Source: Pollutimonas sp. M17 (GTDB lineage Bacteria > Pseudomonadota > Gammaproteobacteria > Burkholderiales > Burkholderiaceae_B). From it: DNA of 64,000 nt. Below, piece by piece: positions 18,084 through 29,825 of this stretch; within the stretch, counting starts at the first letter, position 1, and each line of letters starts with the position of its first letter. The notes below the pieces were generated by a model. That model was not told where the DNA came from and did not search any database. It saw only the letters and a list, made by a program, of their open reading frames with translations. Location: positions 1,860,001 through 1,924,000 of the forward strand of contig NZ_CP107548.1 of the NCBI RefSeq assembly GCF_025836975.1, written 5' to 3'. A program made the position numbers and the translations under genes.

Positions 18084-18243
18084 GGATACTCTCCCGGTGG
18101 TTCGTTGGAAGCCTATGGCAGCAAGCCGCATGCCCGGAAATTATCCGTTTACGCTGACCGCTTCCTTCATGTAAAGTGACTTCTTCCCGTGCGCGGCGGC
18201 GACCGGCAACATGTGCCACCGAGGCAAGAACAAGGAGCAGGGC

Positions 18244-19668
18244 ATGGATCTCGATGCATTGATGCTGGCCCGGATTCAGTTCGGTTTCACGATTTCCTTT
18301 CACATCATTTTCCCGGCGATCACCATCGGCCTGGCCAGCTATCTGGCCGTGCTGGAAGGTTGCTGGCTGAAGACCCGGAACCCGGTCTACCGCGAACTCT
18401 ACCTGTACTGGATCAAGATATTCGCGGTCAATTTCGGCATGGGCGTGGTGTCGGGCCTGGTGATGGCTTATCAGTTCGGCACCAACTGGAGCTATTTTTC
18501 CGATTTCGCCGGCGGCATCACCGGCCCCTTGCTGGCCTATGAAGTCCTGACGGCCTTTTTCCTGGAAGCGGGCTTTCTTGGCGTGATGCTGTTCGGCTGG
18601 ACGCGCGTGGGGCCGGGCCTGCATTTCTTCGCCACCATCATGGTCGCGCTGGGCACGCTGTTGTCGGCGACCTGGATACTGGCCTCCAACAGCTGGATGC
18701 AGACACCCGCCGGATACGAAATCATCAACGGGCAGGTCGTCCCCACGGACTGGCTGGCCGTCATCTTCAATCCCTCCTTTCCCTACCGACTGGCGCACAT
18801 GGGGATGGCCGCCTTCCTGGTGACCGCGCTGATCGTCGCCGCTTCGGCGGCATGGCATCTGCGCCGGCGCAACGACACGCCGGCCATACGCACCATGCTG
18901 TCCATGGCCATGTGGATGCTTTTGCTGGTGGCCCCCCTGCAGGCCGTGGTGGGCGATTTCCACGGCCTGAACACGCTGAAGCACCAGCCGGCCAAGATCG
19001 CCGCCATCGAAGGGCATTGGGAGAACAAGCCCGGCGAGGGCGTGCCGCTGACCCTGATAGGCTGGCCCGACATGGCCGAGGAAAAAAATCATTTCGCGGT
19101 GGAAATCCCCCGTCTGGGCAGCCTGATCCTCACGCACAGCTGGGATGGCCAGTTTGCGGGGCTGAAGGAATTCCCGCCCGAGGACCGGCCCAACTCCACC
19201 GTGGTGTTCTGGTCATTCCGCGTGATGGTCGGCCTGGGCCTGCTGATGATAGGGCTGGCGCTGTGGGCAGCCTGGGCGCGGCGGCGCGGCCAGCTGTATT
19301 CATCCATGCCTTTGTTGCGGTTCGCGCTGTACATGGGGCCGGCCGGCCTGGTCGCCATGCTGGCGGGCTGGTTCACCACCGAAATCGGCCGCCAGCCCTG
19401 GATCGTCTATAACGTCATGCGGACGGCCGACGGCGTCAGCCGGCATGGCGCGCTGGAGGTCGGCGTGACGCTGGCCCTGTTCGTGGTGATCTACTTCATC
19501 GTGTTCGGAGCCGGTACCGTCTATATCCTGCGGCTCATCGGGAAAGGGCCGCAGATCGACGCGCCCCCGGAAGGCGGGCCCGGCGAGGCGCAAACGCCCA
19601 GCCGGCCATTCTCGGCCGCGCCCGACTCCGACGACATCGCGGCGTCCGGCCGCACAGACCAAGGGTGA
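18244..19668 (+). CDS. cioA: Cyanide-insensitive bd-type quinol oxidase subunit I
   Basis: Inner-membrane 474-aa subunit carrying the haems. LARIQFGFTISFHIIFPAITIG supplies the first haem His, PYRLAHMGMAAF the second, and GRQPWIVY is the conserved loop. The short quinol-binding loop is the CioA rather than the long-loop E. coli type. AAGGAG precedes the ATG at 18244. With cioB and the DUF2474 peptide it forms a tight operon, giving low-proton-yield, cyanide- and NO-resistant respiration. Confidence 0.95.
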   Translation: MDLDALMLARIQFGFTISFHIIFPAITIGLASYLAVLEGCWLKTRNPVYRELYLYWIKIFAVNFGMGVVSGLVMAYQFGTNWSYFSDFAGGITGPLLAYEVLTAFFLEAGFLGVMLFGWTRVGPGLHFFATIMVALGTLLSATWILASNSWMQTPAGYEIINGQVVPTDWLAVIFNPSFPYRLAHMGMAAFLVTALIVAASAAWHLRRRNDTPAIRTMLSMAMWMLLLVAPLQAVVGDFHGLNTLKHQPAKIAAIEGHWENKPGEGVPLTLIGWPDMAEEKNHFAVEIPRLGSLILTHSWDGQFAGLKEFPPEDRPNSTVVFWSFRVMVGLGLLMIGLALWAAWARRRGQLYSSMPLLRFALYMGPAGLVAMLAGWFTTEIGRQPWIVYNVMRTADGVSRHGALEVGVTLALFVVIYFIVFGAGTVYILRLIGKGPQIDAPPEGGPGEAQTPSRPFSAAPDSDDIAASGRTDQG

Positions 19669-19673
19669 ATGCC

Positions 19674-20681
19674 ATGGGTATCGATCTGGCGCTGCTGTGG
19701 GCCGTCATCATTCTCTTCGGCATATTGATGTATGTCGTGATGGACGGCTTCGACCTGGGCATAGGCATACTGTTCCCCTTCATTCCGGACAAAGAGGACA
19801 GGGACGTCATGATGAACACCGTGGCGCCCGTCTGGGACGGCAACGAGACCTGGCTGGTGCTGGGCGGGGCCGGCCTGCTGGCGGCCTTTCCCCTGGCATA
19901 CTCGGTCATACTCAGCGCCTTCATGCTGCCGCTCGTCTTCATGCTGCTGGGCCTCATCTTTCGCGGCGTGGCCTTCGAGTTCCGCTTCAAGGCCCATGCG
20001 CATCGCCGGCATTGGTGGGACAAGGCATTCATTTTCGGCTCGTTCACGGCCACGTTCTTCCAGGGCGTGACCCTGGGCGCCTACATGCATGGCCTGCCCG
20101 TCGCCGACCGGGGCTACGCCGGCGGGGCGCTGGACTGGATCACTCCGTTTTCCATCTTCACCGGCCTGGGACTGATCGCGGCCTATGCGCTGCTGGGCTG
20201 CACCTGGCTCATACTCAAAACCCATGGCGAGCTGTACGACCGCATGCGCCAGCTGGCGCGCCCGCTGACCCTGGTCCTGCTGGGCGTCATCGCCATCATC
20301 AGCATCTGGACTCCGCTTACGCATAGCGCCATCGCCGAGCGCTGGTTCAGCCTGCCCAATATGTTCTGGTTCGCGCCTGTGCCGGTCCTGGTGCTGCTGG
20401 CAAGCTACTATCTGCTGCGTTCCCTGAACGAAGATCCGCATGCGGGGCCGTTCCTGTTGACGCTGGCGCTGATCTTCCTGGGCTACAGCGGACTGGGCAT
20501 CAGCGTATGGCCCAACATCATTCCGCCCGACATCTCGATCTGGCAGGCCTCCGGGCCGCCGCAAAGCCAGGGCTTCACGCTGGTCGGCGCCTTGCTCATC
20601 GTGCCGCTCATCCTCATGTACACGGCCTGGTCCTATTATGTGTTTCGCGGGAAGGTCGTTACCGGCGAGGGCTATCACTGA
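19674..20681 (+). CDS. cioB: bd-type quinol oxidase subunit II
   Basis: Inner-membrane 335-aa subunit with about eight helices. MGIDLALLWAVIILFGILMYVVMDGFDLGIG and PVWDGNETWLVLGGAGLLAAFPLAYS are diagnostic of CydB/CioB. The ATG at 19674 is preceded by AAGGGTGA and gives the standard N terminus; a GTG at 19665 overlapping the cioA stop is the alternative. Confidence 0.95.
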   Translation: MGIDLALLWAVIILFGILMYVVMDGFDLGIGILFPFIPDKEDRDVMMNTVAPVWDGNETWLVLGGAGLLAAFPLAYSVILSAFMLPLVFMLLGLIFRGVAFEFRFKAHAHRRHWWDKAFIFGSFTATFFQGVTLGAYMHGLPVADRGYAGGALDWITPFSIFTGLGLIAAYALLGCTWLILKTHGELYDRMRQLARPLTLVLLGVIAIISIWTPLTHSAIAERWFSLPNMFWFAPVPVLVLLASYYLLRSLNEDPHAGPFLLTLALIFLGYSGLGISVWPNIIPPDISIWQASGPPQSQGFTLVGALLIVPLILMYTAWSYYVFRGKVVTGEGYH

Positions 20682-20827
20682 TGCACGACGCGCGGGATGG
20701 ACGCCGGGCGTCGTGGCGCAGGCGCATTGCATGGCTGATCGGCATCTGGGCCGCCAGCATCGCCGTCCTGGCCCTGGTGGCCTATGCCTTGAGGCTGGTC
20801 ATGAACGCGGCGGGCATGACCGCCTGA
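20681..20827 (+). CDS. DUF2474 small membrane peptide of the bd oxidase
   Basis: A 48-residue protein starting one base inside the cioB stop (TGATG). An Arg-rich start (RRASWRRRIAWL) is followed by one transmembrane helix (IGIWAASIAVLALVAYALRLVM). This is the position and shape of DUF2474/CydX-like accessory subunits that stabilise the bd haem site. Confidence 0.85.
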   Translation: MHDARDGRRASWRRRIAWLIGIWAASIAVLALVAYALRLVMNAAGMTA

Positions 20828-20859
20828 ATTCCGCGCCAGGGCTTGTATTCAAATTGCTG

Positions 20860-20890
20860 TTGACCTTACCATGATGGCAAGGTTTACATT
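20860..20890 (+). promoter_or_regulatory. CueR-type copper promoter
   Basis: The -35 TTGACC (20860-20865) and -10 TACATT (20885-20890) are separated by 19 bp, the overlong spacer typical of MerR-family promoters. Within it, ACCTTACC and GGCAAGGT form a dyad at 20863-20883 matching CueR operators. It lies 55 bp before copA, and the regulator gene is the last of the same operon. Confidence 0.92.
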
Positions 20891-20944
20891 AAACCCTGAA
20901 CCGCAGCCCAGGCTGCCGACAACCATTTCAGGGATCTCATCGCA

Positions 20945-23229
<2,285 letters not shown>

Positions 23230-23233
<4 letters not shown>

Positions 23234-23640
23234 ATATAGGCCAGGCGGCCGGCGCATCCGGGGTTTCCGCCAAGATGATCCGCTACTACGAGAGCATCGG
23301 ACTGGTCGATGCCGCCTCGCGCAGCGATTCGGGCTACAGGCAATACGCCGACAAGGACGTGCAGACGCTGCGCTTCATAAAACGCTCGCGCGACCTGGGG
23401 TTTTCGCTGGACCGCATCAAGACCCTGGTCGGCCTGTGGCAGGACGGCACGCGCAAAAGCGCCGACGTCAAGAAGCTGGCCCGCCAGCATATCGCCGAAT
23501 TGAACGCCGATATCGAAAAGCTGCAATCGATACGCGACCAGCTGGAGCATCTGGCCGATTGCTGCAAGGGCGACCAGCGGCCCGACTGCCCCATTCTGGC
23601 CGACCTGGCCCACCCGGGCGGCGGCCACGGGCCACGCTAG
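23230..23640 (+). CDS. cueR: MerR-family copper regulator CueR
   Basis: Regulator of 136 aa: N-terminal MerR winged helix ([19 protein letters not shown]), long dimer helix and metal loop. Cys112 and Cys120 match the two Cu(I) ligands of E. coli CueR, with an additional Cys111. Overlaps copA at ATGA and would act on the dyad at 20863-20883. Its TAG overlaps the stop of the converging glycosyltransferase gene. Confidence 0.95.
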
Positions 23641-24719
23641 CGCGCTGCTTGCTTGGCCTGCGCCCGCTCCGGCACGTTGCCGGCATCCGTTTGGGCGGCT
23701 GTCCGCCGGCCGCCTCGTTCCACCGGGTGCAGGTAAGACAGAAAGGTTTCCGTGCATGCGCGCCACGAGAATCTTTCCGCATGGGCCCGCGCTTCGCTGC
23801 GCGGAATTTCCATGGCTTTCAGGCAGGCCGCCCGCAGGTCCTTGTCCAGGACGCCCGCTCCGGAGTCGCCCAGGACATCGATGGGCCCGGTGACCGGAAA
23901 GGCCGCCACCGGGCAGCCGCAAGCCATGGCTTCCAGGAGCACCAGCCCGAAGGTGTCGGATCGGCTGGGAAATACGAACACATCGGCCGCGTTATACAGG
24001 CTGGCCAGGCCCTCCTGGTCCAGCACGCCCGTGAAATGCGCATCGGGGTAGCGCTGCTTCAGCGTCTGCAGCAGGGGTCCGTCTCCGGCAACCCACTTGG
24101 TGCCGGGCAGATCCAGGTCCAGGAAGGCCTCCAGGTTCTTCTCGACCGCAACCCTGCCCACGCACAGGAAGATGGGCGGCTTCTGCACATGGGGCAATGG
24201 GGGGCCGGGCTGGAATATGTCCAGATCGACCCCGCGCGACCAAAGCACGACTTGTGGTTCGGGGAAGCCGAAGGCCAGGAGGTCGCGCTTGACGGTCGGC
24301 GTGGGCACCATGACGGCGCGGGCCGGGCCATGGAACCAGCGCAGGAAGCGGTAGGTCAGCGACAGGGGAATGCGTGTGCGGGCATGCACATATTCCGGGA
24401 AACGGGTGTGGTAGGCCGTGGTGAAAGGCAGGCCATGCCGCAGCGCATAGGCGCGGGCGGCCAGGCCCAGCGGACCTTCGGTGGCGATGTGCAGCGCCTC
24501 GGGCTGGAACGCGTCCAGGCGCGCGGCCACTTTGCGGCGGGCAAAAAGCGACAGCCGGATCTCGGGATAGGTGGGGCAGGGCAGGGTGCGGAATTCCAGC
24601 GGGGTCAGCAGGTCGACGTCATGGCCCATGCGGATCAGTTCCAGCCGCGTTTGCGTAAGCGTGCGCACTACCCCATTGACCTGGGGCTCCCAGGCATCCG
24701 TAACGATGAGAATCTTCAA
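23637..24719 (-). CDS. GT4-family glycosyltransferase
   Basis: Cytoplasmic 360-aa GT-B glycosyltransferase. MKILIVTDAWEPQVNGVVRTL, the nucleotide-sugar region FLCVGRVAVEKNLEAF and the E-x7-E motif within SDTFGLVLLEAMACGCPVAAF fit the family that includes mannosyl- and diacylglycerol glycosyltransferases. The gene lies 5 bp after an LpxH-like phosphoesterase, a pairing common in Burkholderiales and suggesting glycolipid or envelope synthesis; the acceptor is not known. Confidence 0.85.
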   Translation of the reverse strand: MKILIVTDAWEPQVNGVVRTLTQTRLELIRMGHDVDLLTPLEFRTLPCPTYPEIRLSLFARRKVAARLDAFQPEALHIATEGPLGLAARAYALRHGLPFTTAYHTRFPEYVHARTRIPLSLTYRFLRWFHGPARAVMVPTPTVKRDLLAFGFPEPQVVLWSRGVDLDIFQPGPPLPHVQKPPIFLCVGRVAVEKNLEAFLDLDLPGTKWVAGDGPLLQTLKQRYPDAHFTGVLDQEGLASLYNAADVFVFPSRSDTFGLVLLEAMACGCPVAAFPVTGPIDVLGDSGAGVLDKDLRAACLKAMEIPRSEARAHAERFSWRACTETFLSYLHPVERGGRRTAAQTDAGNVPERAQAKQAAR

Positions 24720-24724
24720 GATTG

Positions 24725-25543
24725 CTATGCTCCTGTGTCGGCGGAACGCGGGGCGGCGGGCGCCGCCTCGACCGTCCCGGCTTTTGCCGTGGGTTCGGGT
24801 ATCCAGGTAATGATTTCAAGGCGGCCGTCCAGATGCTCGACCAGTGCGGTCCGGCTTTCAACCCAGTCGCCGTCGTTGCAATAAAGCATGCCGTCCACGT
24901 CGCGGATCTGGGCTTTATGAATGTGCCCGCAGACCACGCCATCGAAGCCGCGGCGCCTGGCCTCCTTGACCAAGGCCTCTTCGAAGGCGCTAATGAACGA
25001 TACGGCGTCCTTGACCTTGTGCTTCAGATATTGCGACAGGGACCAGTAGTCCAGGCCCATGCGGGCGCGGGCGCGATTGAACCAGACGTTCCAGGTCAGC
25101 GCCATGCAGTACAGCCTGTCGCCCAGATAGGCCAGCCACGGCGCGTACTGGATGACGCCGTCGAACAGATCGCCGTGAGTGATCAGCAGGCATTTCCCGT
25201 CCAGGGTGGTGTGCTCGGCTTCGTGCTGCACTTCGATGCCGCCGAAATGGTCGCCGGCATATTGCCGCGCGAAAGAGTCATGATTGCCGGGGATATACAC
25301 CACGCGCGTGCCTTTGCGGGCCTTGCGCAGTATCTTTTGTATGACGTCGTTGTGCGACTGGGGCCAAAGCCATTTCTTCTTCAACTGCCAGCCGTCTATG
25401 ATGTCGCCGACCAGATACAGGGTCTCGGATTCGTGCTGCTTCAGAAAGTCCAGCAGGGGTTCGGCCTGGCATCCCGCCGTGCCCAGGTGCAGGTCCGAAA
25501 TCCAGATCGTCCGATAGTGGCGGCTTGTGCTGTGTTCTTCCAT
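24725..25543 (-). CDS. LpxH-like metallophosphoesterase
   Basis: Protein of 272 aa with the calcineurin-like dimetal motifs: ISDLHLG (residues about 15-21), VGDIIDGW, GNHD, THGD and GHIHKAQ. It resembles UDP-2,3-diacylglucosamine hydrolases but is longer than E. coli LpxH (240 aa), and belongs to a second, YbbF-like group often next to a glycosyltransferase. Lipid A or another phospholipid headgroup is the likely substrate class. Confidence 0.82.
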   Translation of the reverse strand: MEEHSTSRHYRTIWISDLHLGTAGCQAEPLLDFLKQHESETLYLVGDIIDGWQLKKKWLWPQSHNDVIQKILRKARKGTRVVYIPGNHDSFARQYAGDHFGGIEVQHEAEHTTLDGKCLLITHGDLFDGVIQYAPWLAYLGDRLYCMALTWNVWFNRARARMGLDYWSLSQYLKHKVKDAVSFISAFEEALVKEARRRGFDGVVCGHIHKAQIRDVDGMLYCNDGDWVESRTALVEHLDGRLEIITWIPEPTAKAGTVEAAPAAPRSADTGA

Positions 25544-25675
25544 CGACTCCGGTACCGGGGTGCAAGTGCGCGATGGAGGGCATTACAGCAGCGTGGCATG
25601 ACGGCGGCATGACAGTCGCAGGCAGCGGCCAATACTGTTGCGCCGATGCACGGCGCGGATCCCGATGGCGCCGGC

Positions 25676-26959
25676 TCAGGCGCCCAGGCGCAGGGCCAGC
25701 GCGGCCAGGGTAAGCAGCAGCACGGGCAGGGTCAGCACGATGCCGACCCGGAAGTAATAGCCCCAGCTTATCGCCACGCCTTTGCGCTCCAGAACGTGCA
25801 GCCACAACAGGGTGGCCAGGCTGCCTATGGGAGTGATCTTCGGTCCCAGGTCGCTGCCTATGACGTTGGCATAGACCATGGCCTCCTTCACGACGCCCGA
25901 AGCCTGGCTGGCCTCGATGGACAATGCACCCAGCAAAACCGTGGGCAGATTGTTCATGATGGAGGAAAGCAGGGCGGTCAACAGGCCGGTGCCCAGCGTG
26001 GCGGTCCAAAGGCCGCCTTCGGCGAGACGATCGAGCAGGCCGGCGATCCAGGCGGCCAGGCCCGCATTGCGCAAGCCGTATACCACCAGATACATGCCCA
26101 GCGAAAAGATCACGATATGCCAGGGCGCTTCACGGATCACCTTGCGGGTGCCTATGATGTGGCCGCGCCCCGCCACCACGAGCAGCGCGGCGGCGCCCGT
26201 GGCGGCAATGGCGCTGATCGGAATGCGCCAGCGCTCCAGAACGAAAAATCCCGCCAGCAGGAACAGAAGGACGATCCAGCCGGCCCTGAAGGTGTTCAGG
26301 TCCCGTATGGCATGCGCCGGCGCCTTCAACTGGTCCGCCCGGTAGCACGAAGGAATGTCCCGGCGGAAATACAGCAGCAGGACCAGCAGCGTGGCCAGCA
26401 CCGAGACGACATTGACCGGCGCCATGACCGCCGCGTAGCGGGCAAAGGTAATGCCGAAGAAGTCGGCCGACACGATGTTGACCAGATTGGATATGAGCAG
26501 CGGCAGGCTGGCCGTATCGGCGATGAAGCCCGCGGCCATCACGAAGGCAAGTGTCGCCGCGGGCGTAAACCCCAGCGCCAGCAGCATGGCCATGACGATG
26601 GGCGTGAGAATCAGCGCCGCGCCATCGTTCGCGAACAGCGCCGATACAGCGGCCCCCAGAAGGACGGTCAGTGCAAAGAGCAGCCGCCCGCGCCCTCGGC
26701 CCCAGCGCGCCACATGCAGCGCCGCCCATTCGAAGAATCCGGCCTCATCCAGGACGAGGCTGATGACGATGATGGCGATGAAGGTGGCGGTGGCATTCCA
26801 GACTATGCTCCAGACCAGGGGGATGTCGGACGGGCTGACGACTCCGCAGGCCAGCGCCAGCAAGGCGCCGATCGAGGCGCTCCATCCTATGTTCAGGCCG
26901 CGCGGCTGCCAGATGACCAATATGAGGGTTGCAAGGAATATGAGCGCGGCGAGGGGCAT
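25676..26959 (-). CDS. ArsB-type anion permease
   Basis: Inner-membrane protein of 427 aa with 11-12 predicted helices of the ArsB/NhaD (ion transporter) superfamily. [24 protein letters not shown] and [25 protein letters not shown], together with [13 protein letters not shown] and [23 protein letters not shown], closely resemble arsenite exporter ArsB. It is separated from arsC by 18 kb and has no arsR beside it, so arsenite export is likely but unproven. Confidence 0.82.
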   Translation of the reverse strand: MPLAALIFLATLILVIWQPRGLNIGWSASIGALLALACGVVSPSDIPLVWSIVWNATATFIAIIVISLVLDEAGFFEWAALHVARWGRGRGRLLFALTVLLGAAVSALFANDGAALILTPIVMAMLLALGFTPAATLAFVMAAGFIADTASLPLLISNLVNIVSADFFGITFARYAAVMAPVNVVSVLATLLVLLLYFRRDIPSCYRADQLKAPAHAIRDLNTFRAGWIVLLFLLAGFFVLERWRIPISAIAATGAAALLVVAGRGHIIGTRKVIREAPWHIVIFSLGMYLVVYGLRNAGLAAWIAGLLDRLAEGGLWTATLGTGLLTALLSSIMNNLPTVLLGALSIEASQASGVVKEAMVYANVIGSDLGPKITPIGSLATLLWLHVLERKGVAISWGYYFRVGIVLTLPVLLLTLAALALRLGA

Positions 26960-27053
26960 GATGCGGAAAAAGAAGAGGACGGCGGGCCGAGCGGCTGTTA
27001 CCCGATTGAACAGAAAGCGAAAAACAGTAACGCTTCCGCCCAGTTCCGGTTTG

Positions 27054-27344
27054 TTAAGGGGTCGCGTCCGCCGTGCCGGCCAGGGCCTTTTCCAGCAAGC
27101 CGTTCACCACGTCGTTGACGTCGGCGCCCTGTTCCTGCGCGCGCTTGCGGATCTCGTGGATGATTTCTTCCTTGAGCTTCAGGGGAAAGGATACCAGGCC
27201 GCGTGCTTGGTCCAGCTTGCGCTGCTCGCGGCGATCCAGCGGCGCCGCGCCGGAGGCGGCGGAGTAGCGGGCAGGGGTGCTTCCCTTCTTCATTTTCTCG
27301 ACTATCTTCAGTGCTTTGTTCTTTTCCAGATCGGTTTTCTTCAT
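27054..27344 (-). CDS. Small RHH-like hypothetical protein
   Basis: A 96-residue basic protein. The C-terminal half ([36 protein letters not shown]) has the strand-helix-helix pattern of ribbon-helix-helix DNA-binding proteins; the N-terminal half is charged and Lys-rich. An in-frame ATG at 27374 would add ten residues. It stands alone between arsB and the dehydrogenase gene, so no target can be named. Confidence 0.6.
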   Translation of the reverse strand: MKKTDLEKNKALKIVEKMKKGSTPARYSAASGAAPLDRREQRKLDQARGLVSFPLKLKEEIIHEIRKRAQEQGADVNDVVNGLLEKALAGTADATP

Positions 27345-27553
27345 GGGATTCCACGGCAAGGTTCCATGGCGCACATCGATATCGCCATCGCGGAATTATA
27401 AGCCCGGGCACCAGTTAACTTTGCTTGCAAAATAAACGCGCGGGACGCCCGCGTAAGCCGAATAACCGAGTGCAAGAAAAGCGATTGGGAGTAGCATCGA
27501 ATCGCTTGCCGGAGAGCATGGCACCATAACCTCGATAATACGGGAGAGACAAC

Positions 27554-28816
27554 ATGAACATCGGAAAACGATTATCAATGATCGCTGCCGGTCTTGCCTT
27601 CGGCGTCGCGGCAGGTGGCGCGCAGGCGCAGGATAACGTCCAGAAATTGATGAACATGAGCACCACGGGCGCATCGCTGGATATCCCGCCCGTGCCGCAG
27701 ACGGGGCCCGGCCCCGACTCCATCAAGGAGAACCTGAAGAACATAAAACTGCCCCCAGGCTTCAAGATCGCCCTGTATGCCATCGTTCCCGATGCGCGGC
27801 ACATGGCCGTGGGGCCGTCCACCGGCGTCGTTTTCGTCGGTACCCGCAAGACCAGTATCTGGACGGTGACCGACAGGAGCAAAAGACGGGTCGCCGACGA
27901 CGTCAGGCGTTTTGCCCCCTCGGTTGCGCTGAAGGTTCCAAACGGCCTGTGCTTCTCGCCCGACGGCTTCCTGTATAGCGTCGAGCACAATCGGGTATTG
28001 GTGTTTCCCGCCGCGGAGTTTTTCAACGAAGGCCCCGACGTGGCGGCCGGAGTCGTCGTGCCCCAGGGAGAACTGATTCCGGTGGCCGACGAGAGCTTCA
28101 ATCACGGCGCGCGGACCTGCCGCATCGGCCCGGACAAGAAGCTGTACATCACCATGGGCAACCCGTTCAACGTGCCGCCCAGGGAAAAGCTGGAGCCCTA
28201 CGGCAAAGTGGGCATGATGGGCATCATCCGCATGGACGTCGACGGCAAGAACCGCGAAGTCTTCGCGCACGGCGTGCGCAATTCGGTGGGCCTGGATTTC
28301 AACCCGAAAGACCAGACCTTGTGGTTCACCGACAACCAGGTCGACGGCATGGGCGACGACAAGCCCGCCGGAGAGCTGAACCGCGCGACCGAGGCCGGCC
28401 AGGACTTCGGCTTCCCCATCTATGGCGGCGGGCATACGCGGACCGTGGAGTACAAGGACGATCCGGAGCCCGCGAATGTCATATTCCCGCAAGTCGAAAT
28501 GGACGCGCATGCGGCCGATCTCGGGCTGACTTTCTACAGCGGCAAGATGTTCCCCGAAAAATACCGGGGCGGCATTTTCTCGGCGCAGCACGGTTCGTGG
28601 AACCGGACCACGCCGATAGGCGCGCGCGTGATGTTCACCAGCCTGAAGGAGGACGGCACGGCCGACAAGACCGAGGTGTTCGCCGATGGCTGGCTGACGT
28701 CGAACAACGAGTATCTGGGCCGGCCGGTCGATGTGGCGGTGCTGCCCGATGGCTCCCTGCTCGTGTCGGACGACTATGCCGGCGCCATCTACCGGATCTC
28801 GTATGAGGGCGAGTAA
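27554..28816 (+). CDS. PQQ-type sorbosone dehydrogenase family protein
   Basis: Periplasmic six-bladed beta-propeller dehydrogenase of 420 aa with signal peptide ending GGAQAQ. LPPGFKIALYA, GVVFVGTR, HGVRNSVGLDFNP, DNQVDGMGDDKPAGELN, FPIYGGGH and AQHGSWNR are typical of the L-sorbosone/soluble glucose dehydrogenase (GSDH) family, which oxidises sugars using PQQ. The next gene, a cytochrome c, overlaps it by 14 bp and is the probable electron acceptor. Confidence 0.85.
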   Translation: MNIGKRLSMIAAGLAFGVAAGGAQAQDNVQKLMNMSTTGASLDIPPVPQTGPGPDSIKENLKNIKLPPGFKIALYAIVPDARHMAVGPSTGVVFVGTRKTSIWTVTDRSKRRVADDVRRFAPSVALKVPNGLCFSPDGFLYSVEHNRVLVFPAAEFFNEGPDVAAGVVVPQGELIPVADESFNHGARTCRIGPDKKLYITMGNPFNVPPREKLEPYGKVGMMGIIRMDVDGKNREVFAHGVRNSVGLDFNPKDQTLWFTDNQVDGMGDDKPAGELNRATEAGQDFGFPIYGGGHTRTVEYKDDPEPANVIFPQVEMDAHAADLGLTFYSGKMFPEKYRGGIFSAQHGSWNRTTPIGARVMFTSLKEDGTADKTEVFADGWLTSNNEYLGRPVDVAVLPDGSLLVSDDYAGAIYRISYEGE

Positions 28817-29147
28817 GCCGGTTCTGAAACGCATGGCGGGAGGATTGGCGGGCTTGCTGCTGCTCGTGCCGGCAGCCCGTTCCACGGCGGCCGATGTGGC
28901 GGCGGGACGGGCCAAAGCGGCGCAGTGCGCCGTCTGCCACGGCGCCAACGGCATTGCGACCTTGCCCGATGCGCCCAATCTTGCCGGCCAGAGCGAAATC
29001 TACCTGGCCAAGGCCTTGCGCGACTTCAAGTCGGGCGCGCGGAAGAACGAAATGATGACCATGATGGCGGCCGGCCTGTCGGATGCCGACATCGAGAATC
29101 TCGCGGCTTACTACCAGAGCATCGAAATCACTGTAAAGCAGCCATAG
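28803..29147 (+). CDS. Class I cytochrome c
   Basis: Monohaem periplasmic cytochrome of 114 aa: hydrophobic signal sequence, haem motif CAVCH at about residues 42-46, and a Met-rich segment (NEMMTMMAAGLSDADIENLAAYY) providing the sixth ligand region. The start at 28803 overlaps the dehydrogenase stop; ATG 28833 is an alternative. The domain resembles one half of a cytochrome c4. Confidence 0.88.
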   Translation: MRASKPVLKRMAGGLAGLLLLVPAARSTAADVAAGRAKAAQCAVCHGANGIATLPDAPNLAGQSEIYLAKALRDFKSGARKNEMMTMMAAGLSDADIENLAAYYQSIEITVKQP

Positions 29148-29151
29148 AGCG

Positions 29152-29177
29152 CCCGCCCTTCACGATGGAAGGGCGGG
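29152..29177. terminator. Bidirectional hairpin between cytochrome c and azurin genes
   Basis: Perfect 10-bp arms CCCGCCCTTC / GAAGGGCGGG with a 6-nt loop lie 4 bp after the cytochrome stop and before the azurin stop on the other strand. Strong GC stem between converging genes; no T-run, so terminator activity is probable but not certain. Confidence 0.65.
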
Positions 29178-29191
29178 TGGTGCGGGAGTAA

Positions 29192-29641
29192 TCAGCCGGC
29201 CAGTTTCAGCGTGCCGGTCATGATGGCCCAATGCCCGGGGAAAGAGCAGAAGAAGGCATAGTTTTCGCCGGCCGCCAGTTTCGCGGTGTCGAAAGTGACC
29301 GACGCCGACTCGCCGCCGCCTATGACTTTGGTATGGGCGATGACGCGGGCGTCGCCTTCTTTTACATAGTCCTTGTCCAGGCCGGCGGCCATGCCGTCGG
29401 TGGCGACGCCTTGCTTGTCGGCTTCCTTGGTCAGCACCCAGTTATGGCCCATGGCGGCCTTGGGCAACTGGCCGACGTGCTTCAGGTGCACCGTGAATTC
29501 CTTGCAGCTTTTGTCCACCGTCATTTCCTTGGTGTTGAACTGCATGGCGTCATTGCTTTCGATGGTGGCTTCGCATTGCGCAGCCATGGCGGGTACGGCC
29601 ATGATCGAAAGCAGGGCGGCGAAGGTGGCTTTGACTAACAT
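29192..29641 (-). CDS. azu: Azurin
   Basis: Periplasmic blue copper protein of 149 aa, signal peptide ending AMAAQ. Copper ligands are present: His in MGHNWVL, Cys and His in [12 protein letters not shown], and the axial Met in the same segment; the disulfide Cys pair (QCEATI, KSCKEF) is also there. It carries electrons to nitrite reductase or oxidases. The chosen ATG follows a ribosome site; an upstream in-frame ATG would bury the signal peptide. Confidence 0.96.
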   Translation of the reverse strand: MLVKATFAALLSIMAVPAMAAQCEATIESNDAMQFNTKEMTVDKSCKEFTVHLKHVGQLPKAAMGHNWVLTKEADKQGVATDGMAAGLDKDYVKEGDARVIAHTKVIGGGESASVTFDTAKLAAGENYAFFCSFPGHWAIMTGTLKLAG

Positions 29642-29745
29642 GGGGATGATCTCCAGGAAACGAGTGGAACAAAAATCGGCATTGTTGTCGGGGATGCTGC
29701 AATGCCCTATGCTTCTCATTTAAGCGCCTAATCGTGGCACGCGTC

Positions 29746-29759
29746 TTGATCCAGGTCAA
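29746..29759. promoter_or_regulatory. Possible Anr/FNR box upstream of azurin
   Basis: TTGATCCAGGTCAA matches the FNR/Anr consensus TTGAT-N4-ATCAA in nine of ten positions, 105 bp before the azurin start and 66 bp before pirin. Azurin genes are Anr-controlled in Pseudomonas, so oxygen control of this gene is plausible. Confidence 0.6.
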
Positions 29760-29825
29760 ATCGATACGGGTTTTCCCCAGTCGGACTGCCAGCCGCCAAC
29801 ACACTTCGACACAAAGGTCATCCCG

